Source: Erythroxylum novogranatense
Lineage: Eukaryota; Streptophyta; Magnoliopsida; Malpighiales; Erythroxylaceae
DNA: 64,000 nucleotides
Direction: 5' to 3'
Assembly (NCBI GenBank): GCA_029891385.1
Contig: CM057225.1
Coordinates: forward strand, 75,293,887-75,357,886
Each line of letters opens with the position of its first letter. Positions within the stretch are counted from its first letter, which is position 1. Position numbers and translations under genes: made by a program. Under the pieces are notes generated by a model that saw only the letters and a program-made list of their open reading frames with translations, was not told where the DNA came from and did not search any database. Shown piece after piece: positions 1-10,781 of the stretch.

Positions 1-314
1 AATACATTGAGCTTCTAGCTCTCGGTGGCTACTCCGGTCACAATTGTCATTAACTGATCATGCATTCATGCATGGAATGCACATGTCACAATGAAACAGT
101 ATATATGTCACAATCAACACATGTGTTACCAATTATCACATCTCAAGCAAGTAGTTCACAAATTCACAAATAAGTAGCACTTCTATGTCATAGCCCCCCA
201 ATATATCGGACCTTCTGTCCGGAATCCACAATCAGAAACAATTCACAAACCCACCATTATTCACCACAGTATTCTAAGCAAATATTAATTGAGAGAACTG
301 TCTAGGTCACTCAC

Positions 315-381
315 CAATAGCTTCCGAGCTAATGCCTGGAAGTCTCGGCAACGTCGGTGGGTTGACGTTCCAAATGCGCCT
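315..381 (-). other. Exon-like 67-nt island in LTR A (3' copy)
   Basis: On the minus strand this island is preceded by TTGTTATAG and followed by GTGAGTGACC (309-314 holds the GTGAGT). The same island, 66-67 nt long, occurs in every other Tekay-like LTR of the window that covers this position. Splicing is an inference from the flanking motifs. Confidence 0.45.
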
Positions 382-828
382 CTATAACAATTAAAATACA
401 CAAATATTACACATTGTCAAATCAGAAATATTTAATAATGCACATGGAGTAAATAAAATGTGTACAATGCATGTTTATGACATTCTCAGAATTATTCTAA
501 AAATTCTCATAATAAAATTTTTCTCTAAATTTTAGAAATTCATAGACACCAAAATCACTCAATTCGGACCTCTATATGTCCAATTATTGATAAAACACGG
601 ACCAGAAAAATAATTACTCGGTCTCCTCACATTGACCTAATCAATCCACGTCAATTTCATCTCTAAAAATTCCTAATTTCATATAGAAATGAAATTAGAT
701 AATTCACGAATCCGAAGCCTCGAGAATCAGGTCAATCGGATGTCGGATGAAAAAGTTATTCACAAAAAATGAAATTGGGACAAAAAGAATTAACAAAAAT
801 AATAAACGAATTAAAAAAATAAAAAATG

Positions 829-874
829 CGCACTCAGCCCTTGCGAGGCGTCGCCCTCGTGAGGAGCGAGCTTC
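829..874 (-). repeat. GC-rich hypervariable cassette in LTR A (3' copy)
   Basis: A short GC-rich stretch in otherwise AT-rich LTR. It differs strongly from the matching stretch of the 5' LTR (20646-20712), including one 12-base segment present in opposite orientation in the two copies. The flanking LTR sequence aligns well on both sides. Confidence 0.6.
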
Positions 875-3295
875 CGCCTTTAATCCATTTTTTTCCATTT
901 TTCACTTAATACCTTCTCTCTTTTTCCAAACCCTATCTTTTCACAAAAATAACCAAAAATGACAAATAAGGTCTCATTGGAAAGATCATAAAAAACCCTA
1001 CAAGTTTCATGAAGGGCTTGAAACTTAATTTTACCTTTAAGGGTGTCAAAAATGAAATCAAAGCTTCTGCCTAATCTCATATTTTCTAAACCAGTGCAAC
1101 ATTCTTGTAAAACTCATATCTTCCCATTCCTTTTGCCAAAAATTCCAAAATTTATATCCAAAAAAAGATCAAAACATATTCTACAACTTTCATGTATAAC
1201 TTGGAAGCAAATTCAACCTCTAAACAGATCAATTTCTCAACCAAAGCATCTGCCCATATAAGTGTAATCCTCAACAGTAACACAATCTTCCAAAAATCAT
1301 AACTTCCTATCCCATTGTCTAAAAATTCCATACTTTATAACAATGAAAAGATCAGAAAACATGATACAATTCTCATGAAGGACTTAAAAACAAATTCCAC
1401 CTCTAACTAAATCAAATTCACACATGATTGTGGCTGCCCTGTTAAAGAGTATTAAATCAACATATCACCTAAATCATAACCATACTTTAAAAATTCATAA
1501 CTTACAATACCTAAATCCAAAATTAGCATATTATACCTCATTACAAAGCTAAGACATTCCTATATAACTTTCCATAAGATCACTTGAGGTAATTTAAACC
1601 ATAACAGTCCAGAATTAACTTCGAAGCACAATAATCACAAAATCTATACTTAGAGACATTTCACACACAAAGCACATTCATTCTTTGAAAAACCATCTAA
1701 AAGTTCACAAGTCATAACTTTCAACCTCAAACTCAAAAAATATCATACTTTGTGGTGATAGAAAGCTAACAAGAAAATCTTCAACTTTCATGCAGAACAA
1801 TTTCACAAAATCTATCTACTGTAGCCTAGAAAAAGTCCCCAAAGTTTAAGGTCATAAATTATTCAATGTTAGAAACAACACTATTCACCCTACACATATT
1901 GCCCACTTTCAAGGCAAAATTCAGAACCCTTTAAGTCACAATTGGACAGAACTTCTTTCATAAAAATTCTAACCAAACTTCTCAAGTTTAATTCAAGCCA
2001 AACCTCATCTCAATAGCATAACCATGTCAAAAGTTATGACCCAAACATTGAAACATACTCACATTCTATTTTTCAGCTTTTACACCTAACTCAACTCCTA
2101 TCTTTCCAATACCATTTCTACACCAATAAGCATCCAATTTAGTCAAGAAATCAGCCAAAATTTCATCAAGACCTTTACTTGAACAAGTAGCCACGTTCAA
2201 GTAGCCACAAAATGGCAGCACACACACACAACTTTCTTTCTTTAATAAACACTCATCTAACATCATCAAACTTAATCCAAAACACTTAATTCACATACTA
2301 CACATGCTATATCATTCATCTTTAATCAATCTGAAATCAACCAAGAAAATAACCTACCCATATACACCAAACACAAGTTCATGCAATTAATGCACAAGGC
2401 ATCACAATTAATGCATCTAACTACCAATTTAAGAACATAAAACATAATCCTTACCTATCAAGCTTCAAATCTTCAACTCCCCAAACTTTTCCCCAATTCT
2501 CTACCTTCCACTCACACCACTCACACACACGGCAATCAACATTTTAAGAGAGGTAGAAAGCTTAAGCTTGGATTTGTGTACAAGTGAAGAGAAAGCAATT
2601 AAGCTAGAAGAGTTTTTATGAACAAATAACAAGTGGAGAAGACCAACGAAGGAGAGGAAGGAAGAACCCACGGATGAGAAAAAAAAACACTCTAAATCAC
2701 CTTTCACAAGAGAAATGTCGTGAGTGGCTTGCAAAAGTTAGGTTAATAATATAAAAAACCAAGTTTAAGACCTAAGTAGGCAAGTAACAAGTGTCACTTG
2801 CCACTTGTCTTATTTTTAAGCACTCATTTATTACCTTTCTAATAACAATTCAATTTCTACTCCAATTTTTCCCCACAATTCCAATTGATCGAAGCAATAA
2901 ATCCTAAAATCATGTATCAAATTTTTTAGTGTCATTGGATAGTCATTTCCAGTACCGAAAATCCAATCAACCCGCCACTTGGCAATTTTTTTCGGTCCGA
3001 AATTTTTTTAGAAATTTTTCAGAAAAATTTCTAAAATTCTCTAAAAATACAAAACTCACAAAAACCCACTCCAATTAAATTTTCAAGCACTAAATTCCTA
3101 TTTTTCACAAAAATCATATTTATAGCCACATATGCCGGGAAATGTTATGAATGCATGTACAGTCATGTGTATGTGCAAAAATTTCTATTCATGTATATAT
3201 GGAGGCCATATTATGCATGATCATGCCGAGATAAGTTTACACACTCATAACCCATTCCAAATAACTATTTTACCCTTCACATCGGTGATGGGATG

Positions 3296-3877
3296 TTACA
3301 ATTCTCCCCTCTTAATAAAAATTTTGTCCTCGAAATTCTTACCTGCTTGGTCGAACAGGTGAGGACACTGTCTCCTCACATGCTCCTCTGTCTCCCAAGT
3401 TACTTCCTCAGTTGAGTGGTTTCTCCATGGGACTTTCACCAATGGGATAACCCTGTTCCTCAACTGTTTAACCCGTGATCCTACAATCTTGACCGGCTCC
3501 TCAACATAACTCAGATTGCTAGCCACCTCTATCTGCTGAGCTGGTATCACATGTTTCGGATCTGATCGGTATCTCTGGAGCATACTCACGTAAAAGACAT
3601 CATGTAGCTGAGACATCTCACTCGGTAAAGCCAACTTATAGGCCAAAGGTCCTATCCTCTCAATGATCTTATAAGGACCAATGTACCTAGGGCTTAACTT
3701 GCCCTTTTTACCGAATCTCAGCACACCTCTCCACAGTGACACACGTAGGAAAACCCTATCTCCTACATTGTATTCCATATCCCTCCGATGTTGATCCACA
3801 TAACTCTTCTGTCTATCTTGAGTCACTTTAATTCGGCTCCAGATCAATTTTACCTTATCCAATGTATCCTGAATCAA
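3296..3877 (-). pseudogene. Integrase C-terminus with chromodomain, element A
   Basis: End of the element A polyprotein, 193 residues. Residues about 30-110 match the GPY/F-type C-terminal region of Ty3 integrases (GDRVFLRVS, LSPRYIGPY, LPSEMSQLHDVFYVSMLQ). Residues about 125-180 are a chromodomain (VKQLRNRVIPLVKV, WRNHSTEEVTWETEE), which in chromoviruses guides integration to marked chromatin. The stop codon is formed with the first bases of the LTR. It is separated from the integrase core upstream by stops at about 3880-3913, so the integrase is broken here as well as by the copia insertion. The family call is confident; the product is not functional. Confidence 0.9.
3301..3316 (-). other. 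Polypurine tract of element A
   Basis: On the minus strand the purine run ATTAAGAGGGGAGAAT abuts the LTR start TGTAACATCC. It follows GAGGACAAAATTTTT, the usual context of the plus-strand primer in Tekay/Del elements. Confidence 0.85.
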
Positions 3878-3913
3878 TTATGGGCCCTCCACCATTCTCA
3901 CACCCTCTTCATC

Positions 3914-4294
3914 CTAATACAAAGGCGATCGACACTTTCTTCTATATAAGGCCTCATATGGTACCATCCCGATGCTACTGTGATAATGGTTGTTATAAGC
4001 AAATTCAATCAGAGCTAAATACTGATCCCATGCTCCTCTAAACTCCAATACACAAGCTCGAAGCATATCCTCAACAGTCTTAATCGTCCTCTCACTCTGT
4101 CCGTTTGTCTGAGGATGAAAAGTCGTCTTGAAACTTAACTCGTACCCATAGTAGATCAGAACTCTTCCGAACCTCAAGTAAATCTGGATTCGGTCCGATA
4201 CTATAGATACTAGAACCCCATGCAGCCTCACTATCTCGATCCACATACTTCGGGCCAACTGATCAAGTGAATTATTCTCCTCATTGGCAAGAAA
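3914..4294 (-). pseudogene. Integrase core, distal half, element A
   Basis: Continues the integrase core interrupted by the copia element. It begins at THFLANEE across the insertion point and includes VRLHGVLVSIVSDR, the expected second catalytic Asp region, and FHPQTNGQSERTIKTVEDM, with the third catalytic Glu shortly before or within that segment as in other Ty3 integrases. The last residues read ALYRRKCRSPLY before a stop at about 3911. The first few residues of the open frame upstream of 4294 come from the copia LTR and are not integrase. The proximal half is at 15406-15905. Confidence 0.88.
4290..4294. repeat. Target site duplication AGAAA of the SIRE-type copia element
   Basis: AGAAA precedes the LTR start at 4295 and is repeated at 15401-15405 just after the LTR end at 15400. 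It proves that the copia element is a single insertion into the integrase gene of element A. Confidence 0.95.
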
Positions 4295-5246
4295 TGTTAA
4301 GTCCAAATGATTTTACTTAGATATGATTTTGATGTATAACAAAGAGAATCAATAAAAGAAAAGCAATACGCATTTAAGTCGATGCACGAAGTAAAGCGTA
4401 CGCAGCATGAGAAAATGAAAAGCGAGACGCAGACGCTAAGCAAAGGTACGCAGACGATATGCGAATAGTAAAGCGATTTAAGACGCGAAATAGTAAAAGC
4501 GATACGCACGCGAAACACGTATTTATAAAAATACGTATGAAGAAAAACAGATGCGAATTGAAAAGAAGATTTAAGGAGTCGATTCGAGTTAGTTACGAAA
4601 CTCAATCAATAACCGTTTCTTTAAAGATTCAAGAAACAAGAATCAAGAAGCAGTTGGAGACGAAGGCTATAAATAGAAGTCGAAGTCGAAGATTGCAAAG
4701 TTAGCAAAAAAGCAAAAAAGTTGAAATGTCGAGTTGAAAAATTAGCTGAATTACATCTACGTGATCGTAAAGAGCTTATTGTGCGAATTAGCTGAGAGCT
4801 ATTTTACTGTAACAAGTGTTCAAACACTTTTCTGAGAAAAAGTAGTGCAGATAGCCTGCAGAGGCTAAGTGTGAAAGAATACTGATTGTAGAGACCTGAA
4901 GAGGCTCGCAAAGAATACTTGTAACGTTGAAAGAGATAGTGGAAATCTCATAAAGAACTCTGAGGACTGGACGTAGCCCACGGTTTGGGGTGAACCAGGA
5001 TAAATCGCTGTGTCAACTACTCTCACTCTATTCCTATTTTAGATTCAAGCTTTATTAGCACTTAATCAGTAAACAAAGTTTTCAATAGTTTTGATTAATT
5101 AGAATCTATCGAAAGTTCTGTAAAGAATTTTATTTCTAACAAACAGTTTTGAAAGTTTTTCAAAAAGGGGAATACACAATTCAACCCCCCTTCTCGTGCA
5201 TTCTATATCGTTTTATAAGTATTGTATTAACGTGTGATTCACTTCA
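4295..5246 (+). repeat. 5' LTR of SIRE-type copia element
   Basis: Begins TGTTAAGTCC and ends GTGATTCACTTCA. Matches 14451-15400. A stretch of degenerate hexamer words (CAGACG-like) at about 4375-4520 precedes the TATA box and differs more between the two LTRs than the rest does. Confidence 0.95.
4668..4675 (+). promoter_or_regulatory. TATA box of copia LTR
   Basis: CTATAAATAG in the 5' LTR, with the matching CTATAAATAC at 14821-14830 in the 3' LTR. Good consensus and position for the U3/R border of a copia LTR. The start site itself is not visible. Confidence 0.7.
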
Positions 5247-5248
5247 AT

Positions 5249-5260
5249 TGGTATCAGAGC
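5249..5260 (+). other. Primer-binding site (initiator tRNA-Met)
   Basis: TGGTATCAGAGC lies 2 bp after the LTR end. This is the standard plant initiator tRNA-Met complement used for minus-strand priming. Confidence 0.93.
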
Positions 5261-5303
5261 CTGGTATCCAAGGATCACTTTAGCAAAGTGTGGATCAAAG
5301 ATA

Positions 5304-6956
5304 ATGGCGGAATCACATGTATACATCGCAGAAGGAGCCTCAGTCACTAGACCTCCAGCATTCAATGGAGAGGATTATCATTACTGGAAAGATAGGATGC
5401 GGCTATTCATATAATCTACTCATGTCGACCTTTGGGACGTAATAGAGAACGGACCTTATACACTAGTAGATGAAGATGGCAATTCCATTCCACAAGTCAG
5501 ATGGACGGCTGACCAAAAGGTGAGAATGCAACTGAACTCAAAGGCGAAGTTCTTCTTGACGTGTGCCCTAAGCAGGAGCGAGTATGACAAAGTCCACGGA
5601 TGCGATACCGCGAAGGAGATGTGGGACACATTGTCCATCGCTCACGAAGGCACAAGTCAAGTTAAAGAATCTAAGATAAGTATTCTTGTGCACCAGTATG
5701 AACTTTTCAGGATGAAAGATGAAGAATCTATTGATCAAATGTTTGGAAGATTTCAAACAATTATCAATGGATTGAAAGCTCTTGGAAGAACGTACAACAA
5801 TCAAGACCATGTTTGAAAGATCTTAAGAAGTCTTCCAAAGAGGTGAAGACCTAAAGTTACTGCGGTGCAAGAAGCCAAAGATTTGAGCGTGCTAAAACTT
5901 GACGAGTTGCTTGGATCCTTGAAGATTCATGAAGTTGAACTCGATGTTGAAGACAAGCCCAAACGGGACAAGTCGATAGCGCTGAAGGTCGGACATAAGA
6001 ATCATAGGACTCAAAGAAGGAGGAAGTCATCAAAAGCATTAAAGATTGAAGAATCAAAGGATGACGACTATAGCCAATCAGAACCAGAGTCAAGTGATGA
6101 AGATGACGAATTATCTTTCATCTCCAAAAAGATAAGACGCATGTGGAAGAAGAGGTCCAAAGAGAATCAGACTTTCAAAAAGAATGGGAAAGATGAAGCC
6201 AAACCAGAAAAGTCATCTGTCATTTGCTATGAATGCAATCAGCCTGGACACTACAAGTCCGAATGTCCGACTCTAAAGAAGAAACCAAAGAAGAGTAGAA
6301 AAGGCAAGAAAAGCATGATGGCAACGTGGGAGGACCTAGATTCATCAGAATCAGATACAGGTTCTGAATCGTCTGAACATGCAAACATCTGCTTGGTAGC
6401 CGAGGAAGATAATGACGAGGAGGTAAAATCTGACTATGATAATTTGCATGATGCCTACTCAGAATTGTTAGAAGATTCTCATGCTATTCTGAAATAGTAC
6501 AAACTGTTAAAGAAAAAGTATGCAGAAAATATTAGACATACTGAAGTCATAGAGAGAGAAAATGTCTGTTTAAAGAAGCAATTAGAGGAGAAAAATAAAG
6601 TCATAGACAGATCAGAAGAGATTAATCAGCTTAAACTAAGAATTAAGAATCTGTCAGCTGATTTAGATACCTTCACAGAGAGCACTAAGAAAATGAATGA
6701 GATGCTTGGAAAATGTAGACATCCAAGTGATAAAACCAGATTAGGGTTTATAGGTAGCCAGACTCAGTCTCATAAAAAACCTTTCGTTCAAAACAGAAAC
6801 CATAATAAATCTTGTTTTAATCAACATTCTAGTTATATGCATCAAAGAACTCATCATATGCATACTACTAACCATAAAGGACCCAAGAAAATTTGGGTAC
6901 CAAAAAATAAAATAGTTTCTCCTACTGATATCCTTCCTTGGAAAATAAGGCAAGCA
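5304..6956 (+). pseudogene. gag: gag of SIRE-type copia element
   Basis: Starts MAESHVYIAEGASV shortly after the PBS. The N-terminal part is a UBN2-type copia Gag (PPAFNGEDYHYWKDRM, then LNSKAKFFLTCALS and EMWDTLSIAHEGT). A CCHC zinc knuckle, CYECNQPGHYKSEC, lies at about 6228-6269, followed by acidic and lysine-rich segments and a coiled-coil-like tail to about 6720. One frame is kept throughout but has stops at 5412 (TAA), 5814 (TGA), 5844 (TGA) and 6495 (TAG). Each can be explained by one transition from CAA, CGA, TGG or CAG. Nucleocapsid protein in life; dead here. Confidence 0.9.
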
Positions 6957-7272
6957 CCATTGGTATTTAGACAGTGGATGCTCGCGACATATGACGGGAA
7001 GAAGGTCTATGTTCCTAGATCTTCAGTATAAGAAGGGAGGATCGGTAACTTTCAGAGACAACCAGCAGGGCAAGATTATTGGAATCGGTAAAATAGGTAA
7101 AGATTCCTTTGCATGTATAAATAATGTACTGCTTGTTGATGGTCTGAAGCATAACTTGATTAGCGTCAGTCAATTGTCACATTCAATCAAAATCTTTGCG
7201 AAGTCAGAAACAAAGATGGGTCTATACTTTTCTCTGCCAAGAGAAGAAATAATCTTTACAAAATTGATTTAG
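6957..7272 (+). pseudogene. Aspartic protease of SIRE-type copia element
   Basis: Reads WYLDSGCSRHMTG in a frame shifted by one base against gag, with the catalytic Asp in LDSG intact. The downstream segment DGLKHNLISVSQL is the usual end of copia protease. The reading frame returns to that of gag before about 7300, so two compensating frame changes flank the protease. Frame changes in a single-frame gag-pol element mean loss of function, unless one is a sequencing error. Confidence 0.88.
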
Positions 7273-8468
7273 AAGATTTTCAAAGTCAAAATGTTTCATG
7301 TTTTCTATCTTCCGAAGAAGAAAGACTAATCTGGCATAAAAAGCTAGGTCATGTCTCTTTTAAACATATTTCAAAGTTGGCAAAACATGATTTGGTAAGA
7401 GGATTGCCAAAAATAAGTTTTGACAAAGAGTTTTTCTGTGAAAACTGTTTGAAAGGAAAACAAGTTAAAACCTCTTTTTCTTCTAAAAGTTTTGTAACGT
7501 CATCTAGACCTTTAGAATTGTTACATATGGATTTATTTGGTCCAACAAGGACAATAAGTCTTAGCGGAAAGAAATATGGACTTGTTATTGTTGATGACTT
7601 TACTCGATTTTGTTGGATATTGTTTTTATCACACAAAGACGAATCTTTTAAGTGCTTTAGGACCTTATCCAGAAAGTTACAGAATGAAAAAGGAGTGTCT
7701 ATAGACAGTATCAGGAGTGACCATGGTGGAGAGTTTGAGAATGAGAAGTTTAGATTATTCTGTGAAGAGAATGGAATTTTCCACAATTTCTCTGCTCCTA
7801 TGACTCCACAATGTAATGGAGTTGTTGAAAGGAAGAACAGATTTATTCAAGAGATGGCAAGGACCATGCTTGTGTGAGATGAATCTTCCTAAATACTTCA
7901 AGGTAGTCGTGAATACTGACATGTCGTATTCGAATAGAATTCATTGCGACCCATGTTGAAGAAGACTCCTTATGAGTTATGGAATGAAAGAAGACCAAAT
8001 ATATCTTACTTTCATCCATTTGGGTGCAAATGCTCTATTCTGAATACAAAGGAGCTGTTGGATAAATTCGATTCAAAGACCTATCCAGGAATTTTTCTAG
8101 GCTACTCATCATCGTCTAAGGCATTTCGGGTGTACAACCTTACTTCAAAGACATTTGAGGAGACCATCCATGTCAAGTTTGATGATAGTTCTCAATCCCA
8201 TAAGGAAGATGACATGGAGAGTGAAGGTCCTTCAAAGAACTTAGATGATAGTACAGAAACTCCATCATCAGGAACTCATGTAGAAAAAGTTGAAGATATT
8301 CCAGAAACTATCAGACTGAAAAGAGACTGGAAATATAAAAGTTCTCATCCAGAAGAGTTGATTATCAGAGAGACCTCAGAAAGAGTTAAAACAAGGTCCA
8401 GATTCAGAAGAGAAGCTAATGTGGCTTTAATCTCTGAAATAGAACCTACGAAGGTTGAGGAAGCTCTT
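7273..8468 (+). pseudogene. Integrase of SIRE-type copia element
   Basis: The pre-integrase zinc region shows WHKKLGHVSFKHI and CENCLKGKQ, completing the HHCC finger. The core shows HMDLFGPTR (first Asp), IRSDHGGEFEN (second Asp) and GVVERKNRFIQEMARTM (Glu). After a break near 7877-7943 the C-terminal part continues with YELWNERRPNISYFHPFGCK and a lysine-rich tail. Frameshifts between 7870 and 7944 split the open frame. The frame ends at a TGA at 8469. Confidence 0.9.
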
Positions 8469-8471
8469 TGA

Positions 8472-9980
8472 GACGAAGCTTGGGTGTTAGCCATGCAAGA
8501 GGAGCTGAATCAATTTACTAGGAATAATGTGTGGTCCTTAGTTCCGAAACCCCCTAAGAAATCTATTATAGGAACCAGATGAGTCTTTAAGAATAAGTTA
8601 GACGAATCAGGAAGAGTAAGTCAAAATAAGGCTAGATTAGTAGTACAAGGCTATAATCAGCAAGAAGGAATAGACTACAATGAGACATATGCTCCAGTAG
8701 AAAGAATTGAAACCATTAGGATATTGCTGGCATATGCAGTCTTTCATAATATAAAGCTGTTTCAGATGGATGTAAAGAGTGCCTTTCTGAATGGTTTTAT
8801 AAACGAAGAAGTGTATGTTAAGCAACCATCTGGTTTCGAGGATGTTAAGAATCCAGACCATGTCTATTGACTTCATAAAGCCTTATACGACCTGAAGCAA
8901 GCTCCTAGAGCTTGGTATGATCGTCTGAGTACTTTTCTCTTAGAGAATGGTTTTAGTAGAGGTCAAGTTGATAAGACGCTCTTTAGGAAGAATTTTCAGA
9001 ATGATTTTATTTTAGTTCAGATTTACGTTGATGATATTATTTTTGGTGCTACTTCAAACAAGCTATGCATGAAGTTTGAGAGTCTAATGAAGAAAGAGTT
9101 TGAAATGAGCATGATGGGTGAATTAAAGTTCTTTCTTGGGTTGCAAGTTAAGCAAACCGAAGAGAAAATTTTTATTCATCAACAAAAGTACGTGAAAGAA
9201 TTGTTGCTCAAATTTGATATGCAGAATGTGAAGCCAATGACTACTCCGATGCATCCTTCAAACCTTTTGTCGAAAGATGAACTTAGTAAGAAGGTGGATC
9301 AAACCCTATATAGAGGGATGATCGGTTCTTTACTGTATCTTACAGCAAGTAGACCTGATATTTTATTCAGTGTATGCTTGTGTGCAAGGTTTCAGGCCGA
9401 TCCTAGAGAGTCTCATTATATCGCTGTTAAAAGAATTATGAGATATCTTGCAGGTACTACTGATCTTTGCTTAATGTTTGAGAAAGGTAGAGATTTCAGG
9501 TTAATCAGATATTGCGATACGGACTATGCCGGATATAGAATCGAAAGAAAGAGCACAAGTGGAGGATGTCACTTTCTTGGCACAAACCTAGTTTCCTGGT
9601 CAAGTAAGAGACAAAGTTCGATAGCTCTATCAACTGCTGAAGCAGAGTATATGGCTGTCGCAAACTGTTGTTCACAGACGTTGTGGATCAAATATCAACT
9701 TGAAGACTATTCAGTTCAAGAAGAGGAGATTCCAATTTATTGCGACAACACCAGTGCAATTAATCTGTCGAAGAGTCCAATTCAGCATTCTAGAGTGAAG
9801 CACATCGAAGTCAGACATCACTTTCTAAGAGACTATGTTCAGAGGAAGGTGGTTAAGCTACAGTTCATTGAAACAGAGTCTCAGTGGGCAAACATCTTCA
9901 CTAAACCATTGAGTGAAGAACGGTTCCAGAAGATCAGACGCAACCTTAACATGGTCATGTTAAGCGAACAGTCAGGCTAA
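8472..9980 (+). pseudogene. Reverse transcriptase-RNase H of SIRE-type copia element
   Basis: RT begins in DEAWVLAMQEELNQF and shows [27 protein letters not shown] and the catalytic IYVDDIIFG at about 9024-9050. RNase H shows YCDTDYAG, LSTAEAEYMAV and YCDNTSAINLSKSP. The frame ends normally at 9980. Two in-frame TGA codons, at 8580 (expected Trp) and 8868 (expected Arg), break RT. The RNase H part, from 9069 on, is intact as an open frame of 303 codons and keeps its acidic residues. Confidence 0.93.
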
Positions 9981-10773
9981 AGGAATGTCAAAATTAACGG
10001 CGTAAGGAACAATGAGTTACAACTGGTAACTTCTCTGACAAGGAAGTTTTGGAGGGAAACGCCTCACGATCTTCAGAATCCCTATGATTCTAGAATACGC
10101 GTGATAAGACCCTTCAAGTTGCCTGAAGTTGATATCATTGCGGTTATTCTCATCTCCAGACGGTTCATCTTGCTTTCCAAATTTTCTCAATCATCCTACG
10201 CTAGACGAAAAGCTAATCAGAGACAGTTTTCCTTCTGAAACAATGGAAGCAACTATGATATTCGGAAGACATGTGGATTTCGAGTCACTAAGGAGGGATG
10301 GTATAGACGTAGAACCTGAGATTGTAAGAGCTAGTTGGAAGAAATTTCTTCCAGGTACGACAACCAGTATACACAAATGAGGTTTTCGATTTTTGGAAGA
10401 ATGCTCAGCTTGTAGACAACACTGTGGTATCTTCAGTAGATGGTATATCTGTTGTTGTGACTAAGGAGCTGATAAAGAAGGTGACCGATTGTCCATCCGT
10501 TAGTGAGACTCTGTCTACCAAAGCCGGTTGGATGTCTCAGGTTAGTATGAGAGAAGAAGATGTCAGAAGACAATTATATGGAGCCAATGACCCTTCGGAG
10601 AGGAAGACTTCGAATCTGATCCCAAAAGCTAGGGTTCTTCATGCTATTATGTTTAATTGCATTCTACCCAGAGCAGGTTCTGACATTTGGTGACCACCCT
10701 GGATAAACAGTGTTTGTTCTATCTGTTGAATTGCAATCCTATTGATTTACCCTTCTTAATATTTCATTATATG
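9981..10773 (+). pseudogene. First part of the extra 3' ORF region of the SIRE-type element
   Basis: Lies where SIRE/Maximus elements carry their third, sometimes called env-like, ORF. Two short open pieces (10129-10380 and 10424-10693) follow one another. The first ends ASWKKFLPGTTTSIHK; the second contains VSEVLSTKAG-like text and ends in PRAGSDIW. The text resembles the plant-specific core found in many retroelement ORFs, but I cannot assign a domain. The region is cut by the hAT insertion and continues at 12478. No signal peptide or transmembrane segment is evident. Confidence 0.5.
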
Positions 10774-10781
10774 ATTAAGGG
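10774..10781. repeat. 8-bp target site duplication ATTAAGGG of hAT element
   Basis: ATTAAGGG occurs at 10774-10781 and again at 12469-12476, directly outside the terminal inverted repeats. An 8-bp duplication is diagnostic for the hAT superfamily. Confidence 0.95.

Larger units (their letters stand above)
1..3300 (-). repeat. 3' LTR of element A (cut by window start)
   Basis: Base 1 aligns with base 19818 of the other LTR, so about 715 bp of this copy lie outside the window and the full length is about 4.0 kb. The LTR end at 3300 is TGTAACATCCCATCACCG on the minus strand, directly after the PPT. It contains the conserved LTR block (704-760), a GC-rich cassette (829-874), the exon-like island (315-381) and a GTAAGG donor (2449-2454). 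There is no gene in this stretch; short ORFs here are chance reading frames in AT-rich DNA. Confidence 0.92.

Noticed and set aside
4459..4704. Basic open frames in the SIRE-type LTRs (also 14615-14878)
   Set aside because: Present in both LTRs but in the hexamer-rich stretch; the frame is not kept between copies and there is no known protein.
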